Assembly (NCBI RefSeq): GCF_031583065.1
Contig: NZ_CP134053.1
Span: 7,915,001 to 7,979,000 of the forward strand
From: Streptomyces sp. CGMCC 4.7035
Lineage (GTDB): Bacteria > Actinomycetota > Actinomycetes > Streptomycetales > Streptomycetaceae
Length of the DNA: 64,000 bases
Reading direction: 5' to 3'
Position 1 is the first letter of the stretch; every line of letters begins with the position of its first letter. Below are positions 17,066 to 25,249 of this stretch, piece after piece. A model generated the notes under the pieces. The model did no database searches, was not told the origin of the DNA, and saw only the letters and a list, made by a program, of their open reading frames with translations. The position numbers and the translations under genes were made by a program.

Positions 17066-17541
17066 GACCGGCACAGCCCCGCGATCCGGGCCGCCTCGGC
17101 CGGATAGCGGGCGGTCAGCCGGTCCGCGTCCCCGTGCTCGTACCCCTCGTAGGTGAAGCCCGGCGTCATCGTGCACCCGAACAGCGTCCATGCCCCGCCC
17201 GCGGCGACCCGCCCGCCCATCCAGGTGCCGGCCGGCACGGTGAACTGGACGTGCTGGCCGCCGAGGAGGTCCGGTCCGAGGACCGCCGTACGGGCGCCGC
17301 CGTCCGGATCCAGGAGCAGCAGTTCCAGCGGATCGCCGAGGTAGAAGTGCCAGACCTCGTCCGCCGGGAGGCGGTGCAGCGCCGAGTAGTCGTCCGGTTC
17401 CGCCGTCAGCAGGGCGATGATCGCGGTGCCTTCCGGCCGTCCGTCGGCGCGCTCCGGTCCCGCCCAGGTCCGCCGGAACCGCCCGCCCTCGCGCGGGATC
17501 GGTTCCAGGCCGAAGTGGTTGACGAGGTCGTCAGGGGTCAC
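17062..17541 (-). CDS. DUF985-type cupin protein
   Basis: A 159-residue cupin. Conserved family segments are seen: LHRLPADEVWHFYLGDPLEL, the glycine-rich GGQHVQFTVPAGTW, and a CTMTPGF end. Related proteins fold as double-stranded beta helices and some bind a metal or a sugar-like ligand. The GTG at 17541 is the only sensible start. It is coupled to the SDR downstream, suggesting they act on the same metabolite. Confidence 0.85.
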   Translation of the reverse strand: MTPDDLVNHFGLEPIPREGGRFRRTWAGPERADGRPEGTAIIALLTAEPDDYSALHRLPADEVWHFYLGDPLELLLLDPDGGARTAVLGPDLLGGQHVQFTVPAGTWMGGRVAAGGAWTLFGCTMTPGFTYEGYEHGDADRLTARYPAEAARIAGLCRS

Positions 17542-17551
17542 GGCACGCAGG

Positions 17552-18166
17552 CTAGTTGCCGAAGGCCGCTTCCCGGGTGAGGAACGCCAACCGGGCGCGC
17601 TTCTCGGGCAGGTACACGTCCGGGAGGTCGATCTCGGGCAGGACGACGGCCGGCCCGGGGACGAAGCCCTGGCGCAGGAAGCGGGCGATGGCCTTCTCGT
17701 TGCGCACGTCGGGGTCGACGACGATCCGCCGCCGGTCGAGGCCGCTCAGGACGTACGACGTGAAGGCGGCCAGCAGGGCCGACGTCCAGCCCGGCCGCGG
17801 GCCGCCCGTTCCGGCGGGAGCGAGAAGGAGGTGGACGCCGATGTCGCCGGGCTCCACGTCGTAGCACTCGCCGACCCGGTCGGCCTCCGGTTCGTAGGTC
17901 TGCAGCAGCGCGACCGGTTCGCCGTCCTTGACGGCGAGGAAGGCGTGGTGGGTGTCGAGCGTGCCCATGTGCGCGTAGATCCCGGCCACCTGATCCTTCG
18001 TGAGCCCGTTCATGCCCCAGAAGGCCGCGCGTTCCTCGCTCACCCAGGCATGGATCACCTCCGCGTCGGCCTGCGGGTCGAGAGGCAGGATGCGGACGGT
18101 GCCGAAGCCGTCGACCAGCTGTTCGTGGACGGTCTCGCGGGCGGGGCCGTAGGCGTCGGTGGTCAT
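17552..18166 (-). CDS. Siderophore-type GNAT acyltransferase (IucB/AlcB-like)
   Basis: A 204-residue acetyl/acyltransferase of the hydroxamate-siderophore branch of the GNAT superfamily. Diagnostic segments are IHAWVSEERAAFWGM near the N-terminus, PGDIGVHLLLAP in the middle and VVDPDVRNEKAIARFLRQGF near the C-terminus. Such enzymes acylate N-hydroxy amines. Its ATG overlaps the acylase stop by 4 bp. Acylase and acyltransferase genes called desG and desH have been reported as accessory genes in some desferrioxamine clusters; this pair looks like them but without desABCD nearby (inference). Confidence 0.85.
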   Translation of the reverse strand: MTTDAYGPARETVHEQLVDGFGTVRILPLDPQADAEVIHAWVSEERAAFWGMNGLTKDQVAGIYAHMGTLDTHHAFLAVKDGEPVALLQTYEPEADRVGECYDVEPGDIGVHLLLAPAGTGGPRPGWTSALLAAFTSYVLSGLDRRRIVVDPDVRNEKAIARFLRQGFVPGPAVVLPEIDLPDVYLPEKRARLAFLTREAAFGN

Positions 18167-20334
18167 CGTCGCTCTCCTTCGTCGGATTCGTCGGACAGTT
18201 TCGGGTTCACATCGGTTTCCTCCGGTTCGAGGCGGTTCCAGTCCGTGACGACCGGGACGAGATCGCCCTCGATCCACAAGGGGAGTTGGTCGCGGTGGTG
18301 GGGCGAGCCCGGGACGCCCGAGGCACCGAAGGGGACCACCCACAGGCTGTGGTCGCGGCGGGCGAGGTCCCAGACGTAACGGGCCGCGGGGCCGCGCGCG
18401 CTCTGATCGGTCAGACCGGGCACGGCGGAGGTGCACAGGACGCAGTCGTGGTCGCCGGAGAGACCGGGTTCGTCGTACGCGTCGGCCGGCAGCGCGCGCC
18501 AAGGGGCGAGGCGGTGGGTGTCGCCCCAGGCGGCCGGCTCCGCGGTGGCCGCCTCCTCGACGGCCTCCCGCACGATCGTCGCGCGGTCGACGCCGTACAG
18601 CTCCTCGGCGGCCTCCCGCACGATCGTCGCGCGGTCGACGCCGTACAGCTCCTCGGCGGCCAGCAGGTGTTCGAGGGCGAAGCCGATCCGGGGGACGAGG
18701 GCGAGCCAGGGCAGGAAGACGTCCGGGTAGGCGGGCGGGGTGGCCAGTGCGGCGAAGGCGGGGTGCGCCGCGAGCCGTCGGACGACCGCGCCGCGCACCG
18801 CCGCGTAGGCCGCCGACTCCGTGCTGCCGGCGTCCATGCGCCGGTCCCAGCGCAGAAGGCGGTCGCGCAGGGCATGCGCCTCGGGAGTGAGGTCGTCGAG
18901 GGCGGAGAGGCGGTCCAGGAGGGGGGCGGCGGAGGCGAGATGAGTGTCCATGTGGATGGCCGGCATGTCCGGGGCGGACCACGTGCGCTTCTCGTTCAGC
19001 AGATCGCGGATGCGGGCGGCCCGGTGCCCGGGGGCGAACTCGACGCCGAGGGGAGAGGCCGGGCCGCGCTGGTTGGCCATCACGGCGATGCCGTTCTCGA
19101 CGCCTCCCCGGGGCATGTCGTGCCAGCCCCGCCACTCGTGACCGGGATCCCAGGCGGGGACGAGCCGGGTCCGGTTGGCCTCGGCGCGCAGGGGCACCTG
19201 GCCGGCGACACGGTGCAGCACGCCGCCGTCGACGTCCGCCGCCAGCACGACGTTGACGGGCTCGGCCCATCTCTCCAGCGCCCGGTCGATGTCGGCGACG
19301 TCACGGGAGCGGAGGAGGGGGAGGAAGGCGCTGACGCCGAGGTCCTCGGTCACGCGGGGCGGGTAGCGCAGGGCGACGGCAAGAGGGGTGTGCGCGTCGG
19401 TGCCGGTTCCCTCCGGGCCGCCGATGACGACCGGCCCCCTGGCCGTCTCGACGACCTCCACCTCCACCGGATCGCCTCCGGCCACCTCGACCGTCTCGAT
19501 CAGCCGAGCGGCCGTGCGCCACTGCCCGTCCGGGTCGAGGGCCTCGACGCCGCCGTCCGCCGTGCGGCGCAGGCGTTCGCGGTAGAGGTCCTGGTAGTCG
19601 GCCATGGCGTTGGTGATCGCCCAGGCGACCGTGCCCGTGTGGCCGAAGTGGGCGATGCCGGGAAGGCCCGGGACGGCGAGGCCGACGACGTCGAACTCCG
19701 GGCAGGAGAGGTGGATCTGCTGGTAGACGCCGGGGTCCTCGATGAAGCGGTGGGGGTCGCCCGCGATGATGGCCTGCCCGGTGTCCGTGCGCTCGCCGCC
19801 GACGATCCAGCCGTTGCTGCCGGAGGTGCCGGGTCCGTCGGTGGCGAATAGCGCGACGGCGTCCTCGCCGAGGTGCTCCGCGACCTCCTCGCGCCAGAGC
19901 TTGGCCGGGAAACCGGCGAACAGGATGTGGGTGGCCAGCCAGACGCCGAGCGGGTGCCAGGGCTCCCAACGGCCGGGGGCGAGGCCGGTCCCGGCGAACT
20001 CCGGTGTGCGGCGGGCGCCTTCGCCCAGCCCGTCGTTGACCCCGTCGGCGTACGCGCGCAGCCACGTGGCCGTCTCGGGGTCCTGTCCCTCCAGCGCGGC
20101 GAAACAGCGTCTGGCCGTGTCGTCGAGGCGGGCCCGCCTCGCGAACCGGTCCCAGGCCAGGGCCTCGGGGCCGAGGAAGGACGCCGAGGTGCCCTGCGCG
20201 CGGTGCCGCTCCACCTCCAGCTGCCAGGCCCGGTCCAGAGCGGTGACGCGGCCCTGGGCACGGGCGAGTGCGAGCGCGTCGTCGGCTCGCAGATGCGGGA
20301 TGCCCCACTCATCGCGGTAGATCTCGGTGGTCAC
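18163..20334 (-). CDS. Penicillin-acylase-family Ntn amidohydrolase
   Basis: A 723-residue N-terminal-nucleophile hydrolase. The expected nucleophile is S173 in GTSGSNGWIVGG. No signal peptide is seen, unlike periplasmic PvdQ and penicillin G acylase, so it probably works in the cytoplasm. Its start lies about 18 bp from a DtxR-type iron box, and it is coupled to a siderophore acyltransferase. Trimming or exchanging acyl groups on a siderophore precursor is the likely role. Oddity: 48 bp are duplicated in tandem (18561-18656), giving the peptide ELYGVDRATIVREA twice. Confidence 0.87.
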   Translation of the reverse strand: MTTEIYRDEWGIPHLRADDALALARAQGRVTALDRAWQLEVERHRAQGTSASFLGPEALAWDRFARRARLDDTARRCFAALEGQDPETATWLRAYADGVNDGLGEGARRTPEFAGTGLAPGRWEPWHPLGVWLATHILFAGFPAKLWREEVAEHLGEDAVALFATDGPGTSGSNGWIVGGERTDTGQAIIAGDPHRFIEDPGVYQQIHLSCPEFDVVGLAVPGLPGIAHFGHTGTVAWAITNAMADYQDLYRERLRRTADGGVEALDPDGQWRTAARLIETVEVAGGDPVEVEVVETARGPVVIGGPEGTGTDAHTPLAVALRYPPRVTEDLGVSAFLPLLRSRDVADIDRALERWAEPVNVVLAADVDGGVLHRVAGQVPLRAEANRTRLVPAWDPGHEWRGWHDMPRGGVENGIAVMANQRGPASPLGVEFAPGHRAARIRDLLNEKRTWSAPDMPAIHMDTHLASAAPLLDRLSALDDLTPEAHALRDRLLRWDRRMDAGSTESAAYAAVRGAVVRRLAAHPAFAALATPPAYPDVFLPWLALVPRIGFALEHLLAAEELYGVDRATIVREAAEELYGVDRATIVREAVEEAATAEPAAWGDTHRLAPWRALPADAYDEPGLSGDHDCVLCTSAVPGLTDQSARGPAARYVWDLARRDHSLWVVPFGASGVPGSPHHRDQLPLWIEGDLVPVVTDWNRLEPEETDVNPKLSDESDEGERR
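18561..18656 (-). repeat. In-frame 48-bp tandem duplication inside the acylase gene
   Basis: Two essentially identical 48-bp copies (18561-18608, 18609-18656) add 16 residues. The near-perfect identity points to a recent slippage or recombination event. Confidence 0.9.
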
Positions 20335-20351
20335 CCTGTGGTCCCTCTATT

Positions 20352-20370
20352 TTAGGTTAGCCTTGCCTAA
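20352..20370 (+). promoter_or_regulatory. DtxR/DmdR1 iron box
   Basis: TTAGGTTAGCCTTGCCTAA matches the 19-bp consensus TTAGGTTAGGCTAACCTAA at 16 positions. It lies between the divergent acylase and siderophore-interacting genes, so both should be repressed when iron is plentiful. Confidence 0.9.
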
Positions 20371-20410
20371 GTTGTCCGTGGCGGAATCGTACGCGAAGGA
20401 TGCGGAGCTG

Positions 20411-21145
20411 ATGGGGCAGGGGCAGGGGCAGGGGCGGGGCTGGGAGGGCACGGTCCTCCGGCTGCTGCGCGCGAAGGACTTTGTATGCACCGTGACGGAC
20501 GCGGAGGACGTCACCCCGCACTACCGGCGACTGCGCCTGACCGACGGCGGCATGCTCGCGGCGACCGGTGTGCACCCCACGATGTGGGTACGGCTGTGGT
20601 TCGCGAACGACGGCAGGCCGCACCAGCGGGCGTACACGCTGGTCGACCCCGACCCGGCGGCCGGCACCTTCGGCCTGGAGTTCGCGCTCCACGAGGGGTG
20701 CGCCAGTGACTGGGCGCGGGCGGCGAAGCCCGGGGACACGGTCGAGGCGACGGTCCAGGGTTCGGCCTTCCCCTGGCCCCGGCCCGAGCCCTCACACGTC
20801 TTCGCGATCGCCGACCCGGCGTCGCTGCCCGCGCTCAACTCCCTTCTCGGCGCGCTGGATCCGGCCCCGGCGACCATCTGGTTCGAGGGCAGCGCCGACG
20901 GCCTTCCCTTCCACACCGACCCGACCCGCCACGACCTGCGCCCGGTCCCCCGCCGCGACTCCGGGGCCCATCTCGTCGCCGAGGTGAAGTCGGCCCTGCC
21001 CGTGCTGCTGCGGACCACCCCGGACCCGTACGTCTGGATCGCCTGCGACACCATGACGACACGGGCGCTGAGCGCGTACGTGCGCAAGGAACTGGGCGTG
21101 GCGAAGCAGCGGGTGAACGCGCTGGGGTACTGGCGCGCGGCCTGA
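20411..21145 (+). CDS. Siderophore-interacting protein (FAD-dependent ferric reductase)
   Basis: A 244-residue flavoprotein of the SIP family (ViuB/FscN type), which reduces ferric siderophores in the cytoplasm to release iron. The FAD-binding motif is RAYTLVDPD (about 71-79). The NAD(P)H domain begins at HVFAIADPASLPAL, and the C-terminus has WIACDTMTTRALSAYVRKEL and ends GYWRAA, as is usual in the family. The ATG at 20411 has GGAG at good spacing; an upstream in-frame ATG would place translation across the iron box. Confidence 0.9.
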   Translation: MGQGQGQGRGWEGTVLRLLRAKDFVCTVTDAEDVTPHYRRLRLTDGGMLAATGVHPTMWVRLWFANDGRPHQRAYTLVDPDPAAGTFGLEFALHEGCASDWARAAKPGDTVEATVQGSAFPWPRPEPSHVFAIADPASLPALNSLLGALDPAPATIWFEGSADGLPFHTDPTRHDLRPVPRRDSGAHLVAEVKSALPVLLRTTPDPYVWIACDTMTTRALSAYVRKELGVAKQRVNALGYWRAA

Positions 21146-21169
21146 GCCCGCACGGGGGATCATCGACGC

Positions 21170-21763
21170 ATGGACGTCACCCTTCACCTCTCCCAGGATC
21201 CCGAGGCCGACGCGCTCCTCGGACGCAGTCCGCTCGCCGCGCTGATCGGGATGCTGCTGGACCAGCAGGTTCCGATGGAGTGGGCGTTCAAGGGGCCCCG
21301 GACCATCGCGCGGCGGCTCGGCACGGACGACCTCGACGCGCACGAGATCGCGGTGCGGGACCCGGAGGTCTTCGCCGAGCTGCTGTCGCAGAAGCCCGCG
21401 GTACATCGCTACCCGGGGTCCATGGCCAAGCGGATCCAGCAGTTGTGCCAGTACCTCGTCGAGCACTACGAGGGGGACCCCGAGGCGATCTGGAAGGACG
21501 CCGGCAGCGGGCGGGAGCTGCTGAAGCGGCTCCAGGAACTGCCCGGGTTCGGCAAGCAGAAGGCACAGATCTTCCTCGCGCTGCTCGGCAAGCAGCTGGG
21601 CGTGCGGCCCGAGGGGTGGCGGGAGGCGGCGGGGCCGTACGGCGAGGCGAATTCGTACCGGTCCGTCGCCGACATCACCGGGCCCGACTCGCTGGCGAAG
21701 GTCCGCGCGCACAAGCAGGAGATGAAGGCCGCGGCGAAGGCGGGGAAGGCGGCGGGCAGGTAG
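21170..21763 (+). CDS. HhH-GPD-type base-excision repair protein
   Basis: A 197-residue protein of a helix-hairpin-helix glycosylase-like family. The hairpin reads LQELPGFGKQKAQIFLALLG (about 124-143). The catalytic Asp and the iron-sulfur cluster of MutY/Nth are not obvious, so glycosylase activity is unproven. The C-terminus is a Lys/Ala tail, and its last codons belong to a 25-bp repeat that recurs downstream. Confidence 0.8.
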   Translation: MDVTLHLSQDPEADALLGRSPLAALIGMLLDQQVPMEWAFKGPRTIARRLGTDDLDAHEIAVRDPEVFAELLSQKPAVHRYPGSMAKRIQQLCQYLVEHYEGDPEAIWKDAGSGRELLKRLQELPGFGKQKAQIFLALLGKQLGVRPEGWREAAGPYGEANSYRSVADITGPDSLAKVRAHKQEMKAAAKAGKAAGR

Positions 21764-21825
21764 GCAAGGCGGCGAGGCGGCGGTAGGTAGGTAGGCGAAA
21801 CGGGGAAGGCGGCGGGCAGGTAGGC
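21741..21825 (+). repeat. 25-bp direct repeats at the 3' end of the HhH-GPD gene
   Basis: The same 25 bp occur at 21741-21765 and 21801-21825, 60 bp apart. The first copy contains the gene's stop codon. GTAGG units fill the space between them. Confidence 0.85.
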
Positions 21826-21925
21826 GGGGATGTGGATGGCCGGGTAGTGGCCCGGAGGGGCGCGCCACGGCGGGCGGGCAGGAAGCGGCCGCCGCTCGGC
21901 GGGGCGCCGCTGACCAACACCAGGT

Positions 21926-22165
21926 CGGGCGCCACTCGACAGGCCACGCTCGACAGGGCGCCGCTGACCAGTACGAGTGTCAGGACGCCACTCGACAGGG
22001 CGCGCTCGACAGGCCGCGCTCGACAGGCGCACTCGACAGACCGCACCCGACAGACCGCACTCGGCAGACCGCGCACGACAGGGCGCACCCGACAGACCGC
22101 ACTCGACAGGCGCACCCGACAGGGCGCACCCGACAGACCGCACTCGACAGGGAGCGCCTGCGAGC
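21926..22165 (+). repeat. Degenerate array of CACTCGACAG units
   Basis: Within the 460-bp gap between genes, about fifteen variants of the 10-mer CACTCGACAG (CACCCGACAG, CGCTCGACAG) follow one another with spacings of 12-15 bp. No credible reading frame, start or ribosome site is seen on either strand. Confidence 0.75.
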
Positions 22166-22226
22166 GCGTCAGCCGTGTGGACCGTCCGGGATGGCGCGGC
22201 ATCCGTGCCCGGTCCAAGCATGGATC

Positions 22227-22901
22227 ATGACCGACATACCGAGCGGCTCCCACATGGGACCCGAGTACGACGACCGCCGCGTCCACGCCACGCGTGACGC
22301 GCACGGAGCGAGACCGCCGTCGGAGCTGGAGCCACCCTTCGAGGGGCTTCTGCACCTCCTGGCCCGCACCGCCTGGCAGGTCGTCCTGGCCACCGGCGTC
22401 GCGTCCCTGATCCTGGGCATCCTGGTCCTGGTCTGGCCGGGCCCGTCCCTGCGCGCCGCCGGGGTCCTCTTCGGCCTCTACCTCGTCGTCAGCGGCGTGC
22501 TCCAGCTGGCGTCCGCCTTCGGCACGCACAAGGCGACCTCGCTGCGCGTCCTGGCCTTCATCAGCGGCGCCCTGTCGATCCTGTTGGGCCTGTTCTGCTT
22601 CCGGGGCCCGATGGAGTCGGTGCTGCTGCTCGCCCTGTGGATCGGCATCGGCTGGCTGTTCCGTGGGATCGCCCAGACCATGGCCGCCGCCCACGACCCG
22701 GCGGTGCCCGCACGCGGTTGGCAGATCTTCCTCGGCATCCTCACCTTCGTCGCCGGGGTCGTGCTGATCATCTCGCCGTTCACCTCGATCACCGTGCTCA
22801 CCCTGGTCGCCGGCTGGTGGCTGCTCGTGGTCGGCGTCGTCGAGATCATCACGGCGATCCGGATCCGGAGCCGTGCGGAGCGGCTTCCGCGCACCGTGTG
22901 A
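22227..22901 (+). CDS. HdeD-family (DUF308) membrane protein
   Basis: A 224-residue protein with six predicted helices arranged as three similar hairpins, as in HdeD/DUF308 proteins (GVASLILGILVLVWPGPSL, FISGALSILLGLFCF, GILTFVAGVVLIISP). The N-terminal 45 residues are hydrophilic and probably cytoplasmic. HdeD is linked to acid resistance in enterobacteria; the role in actinomycetes is not established. The ATG at 22227 is chosen over an upstream in-frame GTG. Confidence 0.85.
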   Translation: MTDIPSGSHMGPEYDDRRVHATRDAHGARPPSELEPPFEGLLHLLARTAWQVVLATGVASLILGILVLVWPGPSLRAAGVLFGLYLVVSGVLQLASAFGTHKATSLRVLAFISGALSILLGLFCFRGPMESVLLLALWIGIGWLFRGIAQTMAAAHDPAVPARGWQIFLGILTFVAGVVLIISPFTSITVLTLVAGWWLLVVGVVEIITAIRIRSRAERLPRTV

Positions 22902-22994
22902 CCTGCGTCAACCCCGCGCCCGAAAGGTACGCCGAACAAGCGGTTTACGCCTCCGCGCGATGAACGACGCACGCCCGGTGGGGAGATGACCCTT

Positions 22995-23336
22995 GTGAGT
23001 CCGTCTCCGCATGCCCCTCGCACCACTTGTCGGCACGCCTGGCTGCGGGTGCTCGTGGTGCTCGTCGCGCTGCTCGCGGCGGGCGCGCACACCGAGGCGG
23101 TGGCGGCCGAGTCCGGCGCGGTGTCCGCGGCACAGTCCTGCGGCGCGGAGCACGACATCCTCGACACGGCACTGCGGCCCGGCGTCCCTCCGGGGCACCG
23201 CGTCGCCGCGCCGCTGCGGCCGGCGCCCCGGAGGGACGCCGGGCCGTCCGCGCCGGCCGGCTTCCCGCCCGCCCTCGCACGGGCGCCGCACTGCCCGGCC
23301 CTGCACTCCCTGCGCACCGTGGTCCTGCGCTGCTGA
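22995..23336 (+). CDS. Small secreted or membrane-anchored protein
   Basis: A 113-residue protein of unknown function. A hydrophobic helix (WLRVLVVLVALLAAGAHTEA) near the N-terminus suggests a signal peptide or anchor, followed by a Pro/Ala-rich tail with three cysteines (SCGAE, HCPAL, final C). The GTG at 22995 is preferred because GGGGAG precedes it by 9 nt; an ATG at 22986 would overlap that site. Confidence 0.6.
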   Translation: MSPSPHAPRTTCRHAWLRVLVVLVALLAAGAHTEAVAAESGAVSAAQSCGAEHDILDTALRPGVPPGHRVAAPLRPAPRRDAGPSAPAGFPPALARAPHCPALHSLRTVVLRC

Positions 23337-23387
23337 CAGATCCGGCCTCCGGAACCGTCACCCCATCAGCAACGCGAGGACACAGTC

Positions 23388-23534
23388 ATGCCCATCGACC
23401 CGTATGCGGCCCTGCACGCCCTGGTGCGTGCGGAAGCCGTCCGCAGAAGCGCGAAACCGCAACCGGAACCCGAGTCTCCCGAGGAACACCGGCAGACGAC
23501 ACCTCCGCAGGAACAGGAACAGGAACACGAGTAA
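23388..23534 (+). CDS. Small charged protein, 48 residues
   Basis: A short gene: MPIDPYAALHALVRAEAVRR, then an acidic Gln/Glu-rich tail ending EQEQEHE. A GCGAGGA site sits 8 nt before the ATG, and a strong hairpin follows at once. Both support a real gene. Function unknown; it lies 51 bp after the secreted protein and may share its transcript. Confidence 0.65.
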   Translation: MPIDPYAALHALVRAEAVRRSAKPQPEPESPEEHRQTTPPQEQEQEHE

Positions 23535-23541
23535 CGCACAC

Positions 23542-23570
23542 GGCGGCCGCCCCCGCACCGGGCGGCCGCC
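23542..23570 (+). terminator. Hairpin terminator
   Basis: GGCGGCCGCCC (23542-23552) pairs with GGGCGGCCGCC (23560-23570) over a 7-nt loop, followed by CCCTTTC. The next 370 bp to 23940 hold no gene I can support, only two copies of GGACAGTGACCC (about 23644 and 23759). Confidence 0.75.
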
Positions 23571-23928
23571 CCTTTCGAGCGAGCGCCCGCACGGTCCACG
23601 CAGCCGACGCCCACCCCGGCCGGCCGCTCGTGCGCCCGCCCCATGGACAGTGACCCAGCCCTCGGACGGAGCGACCCGGGAAGCCGACCCCGGGCCTCGG
23701 AAAGGAGGGCCGACCCTGCCCTCAGAAGTACGGCGCCCGCACCACGGCTCGGTCCGTGGACAGTGACCCCAGGCCTCACAAAGGGCGGCCACGGCCCCCG
23801 GGTCGTGGCCCAGGCCCGGTCCCGCCGTCGCTCCCCTCGGGCTCAAGATCCCGTTTTGCCCATCCTTGAGGCATCTTTTTCGGTGCCGCACTCCGTCGCC
23901 ATGGCTGCGCCCGGAACGTCTTGACCGG

Positions 23929-23934
23929 TAGGCT
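23929..23934 (+). promoter_or_regulatory. TANNNT -10 box of a leaderless start
   Basis: TAGGCT ends 6 nt before the GTG at 23941, the spacing expected when transcription begins at the start codon. No ribosome site is present. Confidence 0.5.
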
Positions 23935-23940
23935 TTCCGT

Positions 23941-24237
23941 GTGATCTTCAAGCGCATCGGAAACGGCCGGCCGTACCCCGACCACGGCCGGGAAAGCACC
24001 CGGCAGTGGGCGGACGTCGCGCCGCGCCCGGTCCGCCTCGATCAGCTCGTGACGACCAAGGGCCAGCTCGACCTGGAAACCCTCCTCGCCGAGGACTCGA
24101 CGTTCTACGGCGACCTCTTCGCGCATGTCGTGAAGTGGCAGGGCGACCTGTATCTGGAGGACGGCCTCCACCGCGCGGTTCGCGCGGCGCTTCAGCAGCG
24201 CCAGGTCCTGCACGCGAGAGTTCTCGAGCTCGACTGA
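23941..24237 (+). CDS. Conserved 98-residue protein, possible VapB-like antitoxin
   Basis: A 98-residue protein starting VIFKRIGNGRPYPDHGRES. Homologues are frequent in Streptomyces, and I recall automatic annotations as VapB-family antitoxin, but no toxin gene adjoins it here. The segment YLEDGLHRAVRAALQQR resembles the nucleotide-binding turn of ParB/Srx-type folds. The GTG at 23941 lacks a ribosome site and probably starts a leaderless transcript. A toxin-antitoxin role is doubtful. Confidence 0.7.
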   Translation: MIFKRIGNGRPYPDHGRESTRQWADVAPRPVRLDQLVTTKGQLDLETLLAEDSTFYGDLFAHVVKWQGDLYLEDGLHRAVRAALQQRQVLHARVLELD

Positions 24238-24350
24238 CCCGCCCCGGCGGCCCGCTCGCCGGCGTGGACCCGTTCAGCCCTCTTGACCCTTTCGGGTTGG
24301 AGTGCACGGCGTCCAATGATCATCTAGTAGGCATTGCCGCCCCGGCGCAC

Positions 24351-24356
24351 TACGCT
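24351..24356 (+). promoter_or_regulatory. TANNNT -10 box of a leaderless start
   Basis: TACGCT ends 6 nt before the ATG at 24363, with no ribosome site between them. Confidence 0.45.
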
Positions 24357-24362
24357 GCGCCC

Positions 24363-25013
24363 ATGAGCATGCTGACTCCCCCCGGCATGGGCGGCCAGTA
24401 CCGGATCACGGGGGACAAGTACCCGCGGATGCGCCGACCCCGGCGCCGCGGCAGGCTCGCGTTCGCGATCGTCGCGTCCGTGGCCGCGCTCGGCCTGATC
24501 GGCTGGGGGACCCTGCAGCTCATCGACGTCTTCACGGGCGGCGGCGACAGGGCGTCGGCGTCCGGCTCGAAGGCGTGCACGACCAAGGCGAGCGCGTCGC
24601 ACGCGGCCGCCGCCAAGGCCCTGCCTCAGCCCGGCCAGATCACCGTCAACGTCTTCAACGCCACAGCTCGCACGGGCCTGGCCAAGGAGACCGCGGACGA
24701 GTTGAAGAAGCGCGGCTTCCGTATCGGCACCGTGGGCAACGCGACCAAGGAGTACGACAAGAAGGTCAAGGGCACCGGGATACTGCTCGGCGCCAAGGCC
24801 TCCCTCGGCACCTCGCTGCCGGTCCTCGGCACGCAGCTCGCGGACGCCGAGCGCCGCGCGGACGCGTCCCGCAAGGACCCGGCCGTCGACCTCGTCCTGG
24901 GAGACAGGTTCAAGTCGCTGACGAGCAAGGCGGAAGCGGACAAGGCACTCGCGGCGCTGACCGCGCCCACGCCGTCCCCGTCGGCGGGCAAGAACACCAA
25001 GAAGAGCTGCTGA
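24363..25013 (+). CDS. LytR C-terminal-domain (LytR_C) membrane-anchored protein
   Basis: A 216-residue protein with one membrane helix (LAFAIVASVAALGLIGWGTL, about 37-56) after a basic cytoplasmic N-terminus. The outer part holds a LytR_C domain: ITVNVFNATARTGLAKETAD and ELKKRGFRIGTVGNA. Such domains are found in cell-wall-associated proteins; an enzymatic LCP domain is absent, so it is not itself a wall-polymer ligase. Two cysteines (KACTTK and the C-terminal residue) may form a disulfide. Confidence 0.82.
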   Translation: MSMLTPPGMGGQYRITGDKYPRMRRPRRRGRLAFAIVASVAALGLIGWGTLQLIDVFTGGGDRASASGSKACTTKASASHAAAAKALPQPGQITVNVFNATARTGLAKETADELKKRGFRIGTVGNATKEYDKKVKGTGILLGAKASLGTSLPVLGTQLADAERRADASRKDPAVDLVLGDRFKSLTSKAEADKALAALTAPTPSPSAGKNTKKSC

Positions 25014-25042
25014 CGCCCCGTACGACGTCCTGGGGCCTTCCA

Positions 25043-25120
25043 GGAACGGGGCCTTGAGCCCTTTCATTCGCCGGAACGGGGCCTTGAGCCCCTTCGCTCC
25101 CCGGAACGGGGCCTTGAGCC
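25043..25120 (+). repeat. Three 18-bp repeats at exact 30-bp spacing
   Basis: GGAACGGGGCCTTGAGCC occurs at 25043-25060, 25073-25090 and 25103-25120. Confidence 0.9.
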
Positions 25121-25144
25121 TGCCCGGAGCGGGACCTGTCCCAA

Positions 25145-25180
25145 AGATCCCAGAGATCCCGGAGATCCCGGAGATCCCAG
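25145..25180 (+). repeat. Four tandem 9-bp units
   Basis: AGATCCC(A/G)G is repeated four times in tandem, 25 bp after the 30-bp-period repeat and before the upp terminus. Confidence 0.9.
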
Positions 25181-25249
25181 AGCACGGGATGCCCCGCCCA
25201 AAGACGAGGGAGGCGGCCCCCTACGAGACCGCCCCCACCCGAACCCTGC

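Noticed and set aside
18163..20334. Beta-lactam antibiotic acylase role
   Set aside because: The family name is historical; the iron box, coupled siderophore-type acyltransferase and lack of a signal peptide argue against it.
21926..22165. CRISPR array
   Set aside because: Units are about 10 bp, degenerate and spaced 2-5 bp apart, with no unique spacers of 30 bp and no cas genes.
23941..24237. A toxin-antitoxin module
   Set aside because: No partner gene of toxin size is adjacent; the next gene encodes a LytR_C membrane protein.
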